A stretch of 64,000 bases of DNA from JBQTIU01 sp052387815 (GCA_052387815.1 JBQTIU010000012.1:1-64000); one strand, 5' to 3'; counted from the stretch's first letter, positions 1-8,732 are shown. The notes: generated from the letters alone by a model not told the origin. Program-made: numbers and translations.

Positions 1-2
1 GT

Positions 3-107
3 CGCCGCCTCGCCAAAGATTGGGAAAACCTCAACCGCAACGCACTCGCTTTCCTCCGCCTCGCCTCCATCCGACTCATGCTCAGAAAACTCTGTAATCC
101 CTCATAA
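3..107 (+). mobile_element. IS5-family transposase, C-terminal end (cut by window edge)
   Basis: The frame opening at the window edge reads RRLAKDWENLNRNALAFLRL and continues for 14 more residues to a TAA at 105-107. This matches the conserved C-terminal tail of IS5-group DDE transposases, where a basic helix follows the catalytic Glu. The catalytic residues lie outside the window, so it cannot be said whether the element is intact. The 74 bases between this stop and the end of fixJ hold no gene; one end of the insertion sequence probably lies there, but its inverted repeat cannot be identified without the other end. Confidence 0.75.
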
Positions 108-181
108 AGTCTCCGGACGGACTCTAATCGGCCGAAACGCCATAATCGATTCGTTTATTTATCAACGAACCCTAACGCCGG

Positions 182-802
182 TCAGGGCGCCTTGCCGAGC
201 CCGGCCGCCAGCGCCAGGCGCACGATCTCTGAGAGGCTGCGCGCTTGCATCTTTTCCATGACCCGGGCGCGGTGGATTTCCACGGTGCGGGGGCTGATCT
301 CGAGCTCGAAGGCGATCTGCTTGTTGGGCCGGCCGAGCACCAGTTGGTCGAGGACCTGGCGTTCGCGCGGGGTGAGCGCGGCGATCCGCTCCGCCGCCCG
401 GGCGGCATCGGCCGCGGCGCGCCGGGCGCGGGTGGCGCGATCGAGCGCGTGGCGGACGCTGTCCAAGATCGCCTTCTCCGTGAACGGCTTTTCGATGAAA
501 TCGACGGCCCCGGCCTTCATCGCGCTGACCGCCAACGGCACGTCGCCATGCCCGGTCACGACGATGACCGGCAATCCCGGGTCGCGGCCGGCGAGCGCGC
601 GCTGCACGGCAAGCCCATCCATCCCGGGCATGCGCAGGTCGATGAGGGCGCAGCCGTGGCGCGGGGGCCGATAGCCGTCGAGAAAGCGCGCACCCGAGTC
701 GTAGGCCTCCACCCGAAGGCCGGCCGCCTCCAAGAGCGCCTGCAGCGAGTCTCTCACCGCCGCGTCGTCGTCGACGATGAAGATCGTCGGCTCAGCTTCC
801 AT
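182..802 (-). CDS. fixJ: FixJ-type two-component response regulator
   Basis: This 206-residue protein has an N-terminal receiver domain with the acidic cluster VDDD at 10-13, phosphoacceptor Asp55 in LIDLRMPGMDG, Thr83 and Lys105. A LuxR-type helix-turn-helix follows at about 140-200 (LTPRERQVL, then SPRTVEIHRARVMEKM). The length and the C-terminal motif are typical of FixJ, the DNA-binding partner of FixL that switches on fixK and microaerobic respiration genes. The ATG at 802 overlaps the end of fixL by 11 bases, so the two are translationally coupled. The output genes are not in this window; FixJ is favoured over other NarL-like regulators because of the partner kinase. Confidence 0.92.
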   Translation of the reverse strand: MEAEPTIFIVDDDAAVRDSLQALLEAAGLRVEAYDSGARFLDGYRPPRHGCALIDLRMPGMDGLAVQRALAGRDPGLPVIVVTGHGDVPLAVSAMKAGAVDFIEKPFTEKAILDSVRHALDRATRARRAAADAARAAERIAALTPRERQVLDQLVLGRPNKQIAFELEISPRTVEIHRARVMEKMQARSLSEIVRLALAAGLGKAP

Positions 803-2324
803 GGTCGTCCGGCGGCAGGGCCGGCAGGGTGAAACGGAAGATCGTCCCGCCGCCGGGGTTGGGCTCCGCCCACAGCCGTCCGCCGTGGGCCTGCACGATG
901 CCGCGGCTGATCGACAGGCCGATCCCGATGCCCTTCTTCTTGGTCGTGACGAAGGGCTCGAAGAGCCGGTCGCGGATCTCCTCCGCGATGCCCTCCCCGC
1001 TGTCGCGGACCGCGATCTCGATGGCGCCATCGCCGGCGCGCGCGGTCCGCACCGCGAGCTCGCGCTTTTCCGATTGCGCCACCGCGTCGACAGCATTGCG
1101 CACCAGGTTGACGACGACCTGCTGGATCTGGGTCTTGTCGACGAGCACGGCGGGCAGCCCGGGGCCAAGCTCGAGCGCGACCCGCACGCCATGTTGGGCG
1201 ACGCCGACCAGCCCGAGCGCACAGGCTTCCTCGACGATCTGGTTGACGTTCTCCCGCAAGCGCTCGCTCTCGCCCTTCTCGATGAAGGCCCGCAGATGGC
1301 GGATGATCCGCCCCGCCCGGCCGACCTGATCGGCGGCCTTGTCCATGAATTCGCGGGCCTTGGCGGAGGCGCGATCCTCCGCGGCCGCGATCGTCCGGCG
1401 CGAGGCCTGCACGTAGTTCATGATCGCGGCCAAGGGCTGGTTGAGCTCGTGGGCGAGCGCCGAGGCCATCTCGCCCAAGTCGGAGAGGCGCGTGACATGG
1501 ACGAGCGCCGCCTGCAGCTCGTGCAGCCGCATTTCCGCGTGCTGGCGCTCGGTGAGGTCGCGCACGAAGCCGGTGAACAGGCGCCGCTCCCCGATCCGCG
1601 CCTCGCCGATCGCCAGCTCGATCGGGAAGGTCGACCCGTCCTTGCGCTGGCCGACCGCCACGCGGCCAATGCCGATGATCCGCCGCTCGCCGGTGGCGAG
1701 GTAGCGGGCGATGTAGCCGTCATGGGCCTCCCGGTAGGGCGACGGCATCAAGATGCTGACGTTCTTCCCCTCTGCTTCCGCCGCGCGATGCCCGAACAGG
1801 CGTTCGGCCGCCGGGCTGAAGGACTGGATCCGCCCGCGGTCGTCGATGACGATCACCGCGTCGGGGGCGGTCTCGAGGATCGACCGCAGCCGCGCCTCGT
1901 GCGTCTGGAGGGCGTCCTCGGCGCGCCTGCGTTCGCTCACGTCGCGCATGACGCCGACAAAGCGCCGCTCGGCACCGTCCCTGATCTCGCCGACCGACAG
2001 CTCCATCGGAAAGGTCGATCCGTCCTGGCGCCGGCCGACCACCTCGCGCCCGATGCCGATGATCTTCGCCAGCCCGGTCTCCCGGTAGCGCTCGAGATAG
2101 CGATCGTGCTCGTCGCGATCGGGGGGCGGCATGAGCATGCTGACATTGCGGCCGATCACCTCGCGGCCCTCGTAGCCGAACAGGCGTCGGGCCGCCGGGT
2201 TGTAGACAAGCACGGTGCCGGCAGCGTCGATGATGATCACCCCATCGACGACCGTATCGATGACCGCGCTGAGCCAAGCCTGGCTCGGTTGGGGCGGTCG
2301 ATCCGATCTGCGTCGTTGGCCCAA
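792..2324 (-). CDS. fixL: FixL-type oxygen-sensing histidine kinase with two haem-PAS-like domains
   Basis: Counted from a TTG at 2324 (510 residues), the protein has PAS domains at about 15-130 and 143-258, a HisKA domain with phospho-acceptor His292 (ALAHELNQPL), and an HATPase domain with DSGEGI and GIGIGLSIS boxes. Both PAS domains keep His, +6 Arg and +20 Arg (73/79/93 and 201/207/221), the spacing of His200, Arg206 and Arg220 in Bradyrhizobium FixL. No membrane segment is visible, so it is probably cytoplasmic. The frame stays open upstream, but that part lies inside the pagL-like gene. No ATG or GTG fits between, so the TTG is the best but unproven start. Confidence 0.88.
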   Translation of the reverse strand: MGQRRRSDRPPQPSQAWLSAVIDTVVDGVIIIDAAGTVLVYNPAARRLFGYEGREVIGRNVSMLMPPPDRDEHDRYLERYRETGLAKIIGIGREVVGRRQDGSTFPMELSVGEIRDGAERRFVGVMRDVSERRRAEDALQTHEARLRSILETAPDAVIVIDDRGRIQSFSPAAERLFGHRAAEAEGKNVSILMPSPYREAHDGYIARYLATGERRIIGIGRVAVGQRKDGSTFPIELAIGEARIGERRLFTGFVRDLTERQHAEMRLHELQAALVHVTRLSDLGEMASALAHELNQPLAAIMNYVQASRRTIAAAEDRASAKAREFMDKAADQVGRAGRIIRHLRAFIEKGESERLRENVNQIVEEACALGLVGVAQHGVRVALELGPGLPAVLVDKTQIQQVVVNLVRNAVDAVAQSEKRELAVRTARAGDGAIEIAVRDSGEGIAEEIRDRLFEPFVTTKKKGIGIGLSISRGIVQAHGGRLWAEPNPGGGTIFRFTLPALPPDDHGS

Positions 2325-2344
2325 TCCGACGTTCCGGAACGGCG

Positions 2345-2851
2345 CTAGCGGCCGAACAGCGCGGCGGTCGGAAACGCATAGGTAAGCATCAGCGATTCCT
2401 CGCCCGGGTTGCGGTCGTCGAGGCTGGCGTTGGAGCGGTGAGTGAGTTCGAGGCCGAGACGCGAGCGGTCGTCGAAGCGATAGGCGATCTCGATGCCGGA
2501 GCGGAACTCGACCGCGTGCCCGAGGTCCTTGCCGTGGCCGCGGCGGTAGAGCCCGGGGGCGAAGCTCGGCCGCAGCACGACGCGCTCGCCGAAGAACAGG
2601 TCGAGGCTCACCCCGGCATAGGCATAGGCCGCCTGGTCGGAGGTGGCGCTGGCGCCCAGCATCGGCTGGAAAATCCATAGCTTGAGATCGGACCGGTATT
2701 GGAGCCCGAGCTGCGCCGCGCGATGTCGGTCCTCCATGAAATCGAACCCGCCGGCGCCGATGACGAGGAACGAGGGGTCCTCGGCGCGGGCCTGGGCAGC
2801 GAGGCCGGCGAAACCGAGGAGCAGACCGAATCCGACGACAAGCCCACGCAC
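2345..2851 (-). CDS. PagL-like lipid A 3-O-deacylase (acyloxyacyl hydrolase)
   Basis: This 168-residue outer-membrane beta-barrel candidate has a signal peptide ending in AQARA near residue 23 and alternating hydrophobic strands after it. The active-site motif THRSN supplies His138 and Ser140, and Glu152 lies 14 residues after the His, matching the His126/Ser128/Glu140 triad of Pseudomonas PagL. PagL removes the 3-O acyl chain of lipid A and so remodels the outer leaflet. The GTG at 2851 is chosen because AGGAG sits six bases upstream. A TTG six codons earlier has no such site. The gene ends 20 bases before the fixL start. Confidence 0.8.
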   Translation of the reverse strand: MRGLVVGFGLLLGFAGLAAQARAEDPSFLVIGAGGFDFMEDRHRAAQLGLQYRSDLKLWIFQPMLGASATSDQAAYAYAGVSLDLFFGERVVLRPSFAPGLYRRGHGKDLGHAVEFRSGIEIAYRFDDRSRLGLELTHRSNASLDDRNPGEESLMLTYAFPTAALFGR

Positions 2852-2929
2852 ATCCCTCTCCTCGCGCAACGTCGCTCCACGAGGCCTATATCAAGCCGCC
2901 CCCTGCAGCGCAAGCCAAGGCGAGGGCGA

Positions 2930-3895
2930 TCAAAGCCGCTTCATCTTCTCGGTCGCGGCAATGAGCGCGGCGCGGATGCCGGGTTCCATCGCCGAGTGGC
3001 CGGCGTCGGGGACGATCCGATACTCGGCTTCCGGCCAGCCCCGAGCCAATTCGTCGGCCGTCAACAGCGGGCAGATCATGTCGTATCTGCCGTGGACGAT
3101 CGTCGCCGGGATCGGGCGCAGCCGCCCGACATTGTCGAGGAGCGAGTTCTCGGGCAGGAAGATGCGGTTGCGGAAATAATGCGCCTCGATGCGGGCGAGG
3201 CCGAGCGCCATGCGATCCTCGGCGAAGACGCGGATGGTTTCGGGACTGGGCAGCAAGGTCGAGCAGGCGCCCTCGTAAGCGCTCCAGGCCCGCGCCGCCG
3301 GCAGGTGCACCGCCGGGTCGGGATCGATGAAGCGCTTGAAATAGCTCTCCAAGAGGTCATCGCGTCGGTCCGCGGGCAGAAACCCGGCGAAGCTCCGCCA
3401 GGCGTCGGGGAATACATGCCGCAGGCCGTAAAGGAACCAGTCGATCTCGCTTTTGCGGCACAGGAAAATGCCGCGCAGGACGAGCCCGCGAACGCGCTCG
3501 GGGTGGGTCTCGGCGTAAGCGATCGCCAAGGTCGAGCCCCACGACCCGCCGAACACCAGCCAGCGGTCGAGACGGAGGTGCCGGCGCAGGGTCTCGATAT
3601 CGTCGATGAGGTGCGGGGTAGTGTTGTCGATGAGATCGGCGTGCGGGGTCGAGCGGCCGGCCCCGCGCTGATCGAAGACGACGATGCGATAATGCGCCGG
3701 ATCGAAGAACCGGCGATGGGCGGGCGTCGCCCCCGACCCGGGCCCGCCATGCAAGAGCAGCGCCGGCACGCCCCGGCGGTTGCCGCATTCCTCCCAATAC
3801 ATGCGGTGGCGGCGGTCGAGCGCCAGCATCCCCGAATCGTGGGGCTCGAGCGGCGCATAAAGATCGGTGCGCGACAGGGATTCGGCGGCGGACAT
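2930..3895 (-). CDS. pip: prolyl aminopeptidase (proline iminopeptidase)
   Basis: This 321-residue cytoplasmic alpha/beta hydrolase releases N-terminal proline from peptides. It has the oxyanion motif HGGPGSG at 49-55, the signature DQRGAGRS at 75-82, the nucleophile elbow GGSWGS with Ser118, an Asp in GRYDMICP and a His in DAGHSAMEP. Length and motif order match the S33 family enzyme throughout. The gene is transcribed away from the nuclease-like gene that starts about 80 bases to the right, so the short interval between them should hold two divergent promoters. Confidence 0.93.
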   Translation of the reverse strand: MSAAESLSRTDLYAPLEPHDSGMLALDRRHRMYWEECGNRRGVPALLLHGGPGSGATPAHRRFFDPAHYRIVVFDQRGAGRSTPHADLIDNTTPHLIDDIETLRRHLRLDRWLVFGGSWGSTLAIAYAETHPERVRGLVLRGIFLCRKSEIDWFLYGLRHVFPDAWRSFAGFLPADRRDDLLESYFKRFIDPDPAVHLPAARAWSAYEGACSTLLPSPETIRVFAEDRMALGLARIEAHYFRNRIFLPENSLLDNVGRLRPIPATIVHGRYDMICPLLTADELARGWPEAEYRIVPDAGHSAMEPGIRAALIAATEKMKRL

Positions 3896-3975
3896 GGACT
3901 TCGAGGATGGCCGGTGCGCGCCCCGGCCGTCAACCGGGAATGCCGCTCGGGGACGCGCCGGCCGCGGCGCGCTAT

Positions 3976-4770
3976 ATGAGCCCCATGCGAGCGGGCGCGG
4001 TCACGCTGTTCCTGTTCGCGGCCACCCTGGCGACGAGGCCGGCCGCCGCACCCATGCCGGCGGGCCTGGAGCCGGGCGGGCACGCGCTGGTCGCGCGGGC
4101 CATCGACGGGGAAACCCTCGAGCTCGCGGATGGACGCCGCGTGCGTCTCGCCGGCATCGAGGCGCCCGCCCCGCCGCGCCGTCAAGAGGGACGGAGCTGG
4201 CCGCTCGCCGAGGCCGCCCACCAGGCCCTTGCCGAACTTGCCGTCGGACGCCAGCTCGCCCTGTTCTTCGGCGCTCGGCGCGGCGACCGCTACGATCGCC
4301 TCCTCGCCCACCTCCTCGATCACGACGGCAAATGGCTGCAAGGGGAACTCCTCGCCCGCGGCCTGGCGCGCGTGCGCACCGTGCCCGACCTCGCGCACGG
4401 GGCGCGCGAGATGCTGGCGATCGAAGGCGCGGCCCGAGCGGCGCGACGCGGCCTGTGGGCCCATCCCGCCTATCGCATTCTGTCGCCGATCGAGGCGGGG
4501 CGGTTCCTCGACACCTTCCAGCTCATTGAAGGGCGGGTCGCCCGGGTCGAGGCGCGCGGCGGGTACACCTATTTGACCTTCGGCGCCGAGGGGCGGGGCG
4601 CGTTCACGCTCGAGATCGCCGCCGCCGTGAAACGAAAGTTTCGCTCGGCCGGCCTTGACCCGGCCGCGTGGCCCGGCGAGAATCTGCGGGTGCGCGGCTT
4701 GATCGGATGGCGCAACGGGCCGGCCATCGAGGCGACTCATGCCGAGCAGATCGAGAGGCTCGGACGATGA
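3976..4770 (+). CDS. exported staphylococcal nuclease-fold (thermonuclease-like) protein
   Basis: A signal peptide (ending around ATRPAAA) leads into an SNase-like domain: a DGETLEL strand, the VRLAGIEAP segment, GDRYDRLLAHL, GKWLQGELLARGLARV and the closing GLWAHPAY. A further 90 residues resemble an OB-fold extension. The ATG at 3976 is used; another in-frame ATG three codons later fits the signal peptide equally well. Family members cut nucleic acids with Ca2+. The first catalytic Arg corresponds to VRLAGIE, but the usual Asp and second Arg are less clear, so activity is uncertain. Its stop overlaps the next gene as ATGA, making the pair a coupled unit. Confidence 0.8.
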   Translation: MSPMRAGAVTLFLFAATLATRPAAAPMPAGLEPGGHALVARAIDGETLELADGRRVRLAGIEAPAPPRRQEGRSWPLAEAAHQALAELAVGRQLALFFGARRGDRYDRLLAHLLDHDGKWLQGELLARGLARVRTVPDLAHGAREMLAIEGAARAARRGLWAHPAYRILSPIEAGRFLDTFQLIEGRVARVEARGGYTYLTFGAEGRGAFTLEIAAAVKRKFRSAGLDPAAWPGENLRVRGLIGWRNGPAIEATHAEQIERLGR

Positions 4771-6236
4771 CCCTGCGGGCGTGGTTTGCGGCGTGCTTGC
4801 TTTCGCCTGCCGGGCTGGCGCTGTCGGGCTGCACGACCAATCCCGCCACCGGCACGCAGAGCTTCACGGCGTTCATGTCGCCGCAAGAGGAGATTCGGGT
4901 CGGCCGCGAGGAGCACCCGAAAATCCTCCGCGAGTTCGGCGGCGAGGTCCACGACCCGGCCATCCGCCGCTACGTGAGCGAGATCGGCGGGAGCCTGGCC
5001 CGCCACTCGGAGCTGCCGGGCCTGCCCTTCACCTTCACGGTGCTCAACAGCGACATCGTCAACGCCTTCGCGCTGCCCGGCGGCTACGTCTACGTCACCC
5101 GCGGCCTGCTCGCGCTCGCCTCTTCGGAGGCCGAGCTCGCCGGCGTGCTCGGCCACGAGATCGGCCACATCACCGCCCGCCATACCGCCCAGCGCTATAG
5201 CGCCGCGCTCGCCGCCAACCTCGCGGTCGGCATCCTGGGCGCGGTGACCGGCAGCAATCTGTGGGGCCAGGTCGGCCAGACCGTGGCCGAGCTGGCGCTG
5301 GCCGGCTATTCCCGCGAGCAGGAGTTCGAGGCCGACACGCTCGGCGTCCGCTATCTCGCGCGCGGCCACTACGACACCGGCGCGATGTCCGCTTTCCTCG
5401 CCAAGCTCGAGGCCAACAGCGCGCTCGAAGCCGAGCTCGCCGGCCGGCTGGACGCCGGCCGGTTCGACATCATGCAAAGCCACCCGCGCACCGCCGAGCG
5501 GGTGCGCGAGGCGATCCAAGCCGGTCGCGGACAAGCCCCGGCCGAGCCCCGAGTCGGCGACGACGATTATCTTTCCGCCATCGACGGCCTCTATTGGGGC
5601 GGCGACCCCGCGATCGGCTTCGTCCGCGACCGCACGTTCGTCCACCCGGCCTTGCGCTTCCAGTTCGAGGTGCCGCCGGGCTTTCGCCTGGTCAACGGCG
5701 AGCGGCGGGTGGTGGCGCGCGGGCCGGCGGGCGCGCGGATCGTTTTCGACCGCGACGCTGGCGAGCGGGCGGCCAATCTCGGCATGGTCTCGTACCTGCA
5801 AGGCGTGTGGGCGCGCGATGCCGGTCTGGCCGGCGTCGAGCGCCTCGACCTCAACGGCTTCGAGGCCGCGACCGGCGCCACCCGCGCCGCGACTCGAGAC
5901 GGGTCGTCCGAGCTGCGGCTGATCGCCATCCGCTTCGATCCGCGCACCGTCTACAGGTTCATGTTCGTAACCCCCGTCAACCGCTCGGGCGAGTTCAACC
6001 TCGCGTTCCGGCGGACGACGTATTCCTTCCGCGCCCTGTCCGAGCGCGAGGCCGCCACCCTGAAGCCCTTGCGCATCCGCGTGGTGCGCTTCGGCTCCGG
6101 CGACACCAGCGAGAGCCTCGCCCGGCGCATGGCGGTCGACACAGTCCCGTTGCGCCGGTTCGAAACCTTGAACGGCCTGGCGCCCGGCGAGCGCCCGCGG
6201 CCGGGCCAGCGGGTGAAGATCATCGCCGACCACTAG
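4767..6236 (+). CDS. M48-family zinc metalloprotease lipoprotein with C-terminal LysM
   Basis: This 489-residue protein starts with a lipoprotein signal (lipobox LSGC near residue 21), followed by an M48 peptidase domain with the zinc motif HEIGH at about 130-134 and a third ligand in EQEFEAD near 187. A central region of unknown fold follows, then a LysM-like module at about 440-488 (DTVPLRRFETLNGL). The family (BepA/LoiP-like) acts in outer-membrane protein quality control, so a periplasmic or outer-membrane location is inferred. The start is coupled to the upstream nuclease gene by ATGA. The 3' end overlaps the convergent hydrolase gene by 17 bases. Confidence 0.9.
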   Translation: MTLRAWFAACLLSPAGLALSGCTTNPATGTQSFTAFMSPQEEIRVGREEHPKILREFGGEVHDPAIRRYVSEIGGSLARHSELPGLPFTFTVLNSDIVNAFALPGGYVYVTRGLLALASSEAELAGVLGHEIGHITARHTAQRYSAALAANLAVGILGAVTGSNLWGQVGQTVAELALAGYSREQEFEADTLGVRYLARGHYDTGAMSAFLAKLEANSALEAELAGRLDAGRFDIMQSHPRTAERVREAIQAGRGQAPAEPRVGDDDYLSAIDGLYWGGDPAIGFVRDRTFVHPALRFQFEVPPGFRLVNGERRVVARGPAGARIVFDRDAGERAANLGMVSYLQGVWARDAGLAGVERLDLNGFEAATGATRAATRDGSSELRLIAIRFDPRTVYRFMFVTPVNRSGEFNLAFRRTTYSFRALSEREAATLKPLRIRVVRFGSGDTSESLARRMAVDTVPLRRFETLNGLAPGERPRPGQRVKIIADH

Positions 6237-7068
6237 CCTGCCAGCCGCCGGAGCGGCTCGTCGTTGCCGCGCCCGCCACCCGCTCGATGAACGCCAGCAC
6301 GATCGGCGCGGCGCCATGGGCGTAGAGGTCGTTGTGGCCGGCCTGCGGCAGGAACACCGCCTCCTTGGGCTGGCGGGCCGCGGCCAGGAGCTTGCGCGCC
6401 AAGGCGACCGGTATGGTGGTGTCCTGTTCGCCGTGCACGATCAGCAGCGGCCGGTCGATCGCGGCGATCTTGGACAGGCTGTCGAAGCGGTCGCGCGCCA
6501 ACAGTTTCACCGGCACGAACGGGAAATGCCACGCCCCCGCCTCGGAGATCGACGTAAAGGGCGACTCCAGGACCAACGCGGCGACCGCCACCTCGCTCGC
6601 CATCTGCACCGCCACGCCGGCCCCCAGCGACTCGCCATAGAGCACGAGGCGCTTGCCGCTCGCGCCGCGTTCGGCGAGCCAGCCGAGTACCGCCCGCGCA
6701 TCGCTGTACAGGCCGTCTTCCGTGGGTCGCCCCGGGTTGCCGCCGTAGCCGCGATATCCGGCCAGGAACACGCCCAGCCCGGCGTCGAGAAAGCGCCGGG
6801 CCTTGAAGGCGCGCAGGCCGATATGGCCGCCATTGCCGTGGAACAGCACCACGGTCGGGCCGCCATGACGAGCAGGCGGGGCATGCCAGCTCGCGATCTC
6901 GAGCCCGTCCTCGGTGCGCACGACGACCAGGCTCATCTCCGGCACGCCGGCCAAGACCGGATCGCCCGGCACCCCGAACGGTCGGTAGATCAGGTCGCGC
7001 TGGAAGACGAATAGGGCGCCGATGACCGCGAGATAAGCGAGCGCCCCGGTGGCCAGCAGCGACAGCAT
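6220..7068 (-). CDS. alpha/beta hydrolase, membrane-anchored, ABHD13/YfhR type
   Basis: This 282-residue protein has an N-terminal hydrophobic anchor (residues 1-22) and the phrase FQRDLIYRP typical of the BEM46/YfhR branch of alpha/beta hydrolases. The oxyanion region is LFHGNGGHIG, the nucleophile elbow GESLGAG, the Asp lies in HGEQDTTIP and the His in QAGHNDLY. The natural substrate of this family is not settled; esterase or thioesterase activity is usual. The gene is convergent with the M48 protease and overlaps its last 17 bases, so there is no room for a separate terminator. Confidence 0.85.
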   Translation of the reverse strand: MLSLLATGALAYLAVIGALFVFQRDLIYRPFGVPGDPVLAGVPEMSLVVVRTEDGLEIASWHAPPARHGGPTVVLFHGNGGHIGLRAFKARRFLDAGLGVFLAGYRGYGGNPGRPTEDGLYSDARAVLGWLAERGASGKRLVLYGESLGAGVAVQMASEVAVAALVLESPFTSISEAGAWHFPFVPVKLLARDRFDSLSKIAAIDRPLLIVHGEQDTTIPVALARKLLAAARQPKEAVFLPQAGHNDLYAHGAAPIVLAFIERVAGAATTSRSGGWQASGRR

Positions 7069-7128
7069 CAGGTCGCCGGCCCTGCCGAGGCGGGGATGGG
7101 CGTGGCGGAGGAAGGGTGCATCCGCCCC

Positions 7129-7947
7129 TCACGCCTCGATCGCGTCGAGGATGTCGCCGGCCGGCGAGACGCAGGCGGCGACCAGTTTGCCGCCCCGGCC
7201 GCATCCCCCGTCGATGGACACCGAGAACGCCCCGCGGCGTGGGCCAGGCCCGAGCGGGTTGGCGGTGGCGGCGCGATCCCAGCCATAGACGACCAGCTTG
7301 AATCCTTCATAGGGGGCGTCGAGCCGCCGGAATCCGGCCGAACCCCACCACAGCGCGTCGCCCTGGGCGGCGAGCGGCCGGGTGGGATCGAGCCCGGCGT
7401 GGACGAACAAGAGGCCGCCGTCCTCGGTCCACGCCGCGCGCTTGAGGGCGCTCATCAGCGCCTGATGCCCCGGGCGGGCCGCCAGCTCGGCGCGCAGCCC
7501 CGAGGTCCAGCGCGTGATCGCCCGTGCTCCCTCCCGCGCCACCACCCGGCCCCTGGCCGCATCGCCGCCGTAAGCGGCGATGGTCGCCGCCGCCCCATGG
7601 CGCAGCATCCATTCGAGGACCTCGCCGGGGTTGACCGCCAACTGGAGTTGGAGGAGCTTGTGCCACATCTCCTCCTGGCTGCCACGCAGGTAGACAACGT
7701 CGGAGGCGAACATGCGCGGCCCGGCGATGATCTCGCGCCGGAAGCGCAGCAGCTCGTCGACCGTATCGAGGATGCCGGGGCCGAGGCCGAAATAGTTGCC
7801 GAGATAGACCAGCCGATCGCCGGGACGAAAGCGCCCGCCGAGCTCCCCGTGCAGGCGCGCCAGCGACCCGCCCGCGCCATGGATCGACGCCACGGCCCAC
7901 ACGCGAGAGGCGCGGCGCAAGACGGCGAATTTCTCGGCATCGCGCAT
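7129..7947 (-). CDS. metallophosphoesterase-fold protein with missing metal-binding motifs
   Basis: This 272-residue protein follows the layout of PPP/ApaH-like phosphatases, yet each of the three metal-binding signatures is altered. GDxHG reads ASIHG (20-24), GDxxDRG reads GNYFGLG (50-56) and GNHE reads GSQE (89-92). The later parts are kept: VHAGLDP and the closing IDGGCGRGGKLVA, which corresponds to the family's usual C-terminal GGxL element. It may be a catalytically dead scaffold or ligand-binding derivative; that is inference. The frame is uninterrupted and has normal base use, so it does not look like recent decay. The ATG at 7947 precedes the first conserved block by 15 residues. Confidence 0.75.
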   Translation of the reverse strand: MRDAEKFAVLRRASRVWAVASIHGAGGSLARLHGELGGRFRPGDRLVYLGNYFGLGPGILDTVDELLRFRREIIAGPRMFASDVVYLRGSQEEMWHKLLQLQLAVNPGEVLEWMLRHGAAATIAAYGGDAARGRVVAREGARAITRWTSGLRAELAARPGHQALMSALKRAAWTEDGGLLFVHAGLDPTRPLAAQGDALWWGSAGFRRLDAPYEGFKLVVYGWDRAATANPLGPGPRRGAFSVSIDGGCGRGGKLVAACVSPAGDILDAIEA

Positions 7948-8036
7948 CACCGCCGGCAAGATAGCGCCGGCGGGCGGCGGCGCGCCATCCTGTTCTTGCG
8001 CGCGGCCGGCGGCGAACGAGGCGCGCGCGCAGGCCG

Positions 8037-8552
8037 TTAGGCCGCCTTCAGCATCGCCTCGAGGCGTTCGGTCGCCGTCTCCTCGGAGATACGCTCGACC
8101 GCCGCGAATTCGCGGACCAGTCGGTCGAGCGCCGCCTGGTATATCTGCCGCTCGCTGAACGACTGGTCGGGCTGGTCGGCGCCGCGGTGCAGGTCGCGCA
8201 CCACCTCGGCGACCTGGCGCGGGTCGCCGGAGTTGATCTTGGCCTCGTATTCCTGGGCGCGCCGGCTCCACATCGTGCGCTTGATTCGCGACCTCGCGCA
8301 CAGCGTGGTGAGGGCGGTGTGCATCTCCTTGCGGCTGCACAGCCGCCGCAAGCCCGAACTCTTGGCCTTGGCGACCGGCACGCGGAGCGTCATCCGGTCC
8401 TTGTCGAACTGGATCACCAGCAGCCGAAGCTTCTGGCCGATAATCTCCTGAGTCTGGATGCCGGTGATCTTGCCCACGCCGTGCGTGGGATAGACGACAT
8501 GATCGCCGGCGCCGTACTCGAGCCGGTTGTTCGCTCGCGACAGATTGCGCAT
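8037..8552 (-). CDS. carD: CarD/CdnL-type RNA polymerase-binding regulator
   Basis: This 171-residue protein has the CarD_CdnL_TRCF RNA polymerase-interacting domain near its N-terminus (GDHVVYPTHGVGKITGIQ, then a LRLLVIQF strand) and a helical C-terminal DNA-contacting domain (MWSRRAQEYEAKINSGD). CarD proteins bind the RNAP beta subunit and stabilise open complexes at many promoters. The ATG at 8552 has AGGAG 11 bases upstream; the frame continues further but without a conserved sequence. CarD next to the 7Fe ferredoxin gene is a common alphaproteobacterial arrangement. A possible promoter lies about 170 bases upstream. Confidence 0.92.
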   Translation of the reverse strand: MRNLSRANNRLEYGAGDHVVYPTHGVGKITGIQTQEIIGQKLRLLVIQFDKDRMTLRVPVAKAKSSGLRRLCSRKEMHTALTTLCARSRIKRTMWSRRAQEYEAKINSGDPRQVAEVVRDLHRGADQPDQSFSERQIYQAALDRLVREFAAVERISEETATERLEAMLKAA

Positions 8553-8723
8553 CCCCGAACCACTCCTATGCGTTTTTTTGACGGCAACAGCGGTTTGGCT
8601 CGCCGGCGCTCGATCTCGAGGCTCCAGCGGCAACGACGACCCCCATGATGGCGGGCTTGGCTCGCCTGGCCTGGCTCGTTCCCGGCCAGCCGGCGCCAGG
8701 ATGTCCCTCGCCCAACGGATCCA

Positions 8724-8732
8724 ATCATACCA
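8724..8732 (-). promoter_or_regulatory. possible extended -10 promoter of carD
   Basis: On the minus strand the sequence TGGTATGAT forms an extended -10 element (TGn then TATGAT) in the AT-rich pocket of an otherwise GC-rich gap between fdxA and carD. No convincing -35 hexamer is seen, which is acceptable for an extended -10 promoter. It would give a leader of roughly 160-170 bases before carD. Confidence 0.4.

Noticed and set aside
777..2348. Plus-strand open frames of several hundred codons across fixL and other minus-strand genes
   Set aside because: High GC content removes stop codons on the opposite strand. Composition is biased and no family match is recognised.
2325..2678. Longer FixL with an N-terminal extension
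   Set aside because: The added residues are Arg-rich, lie inside the PagL-like coding sequence and resemble no sensor domain.
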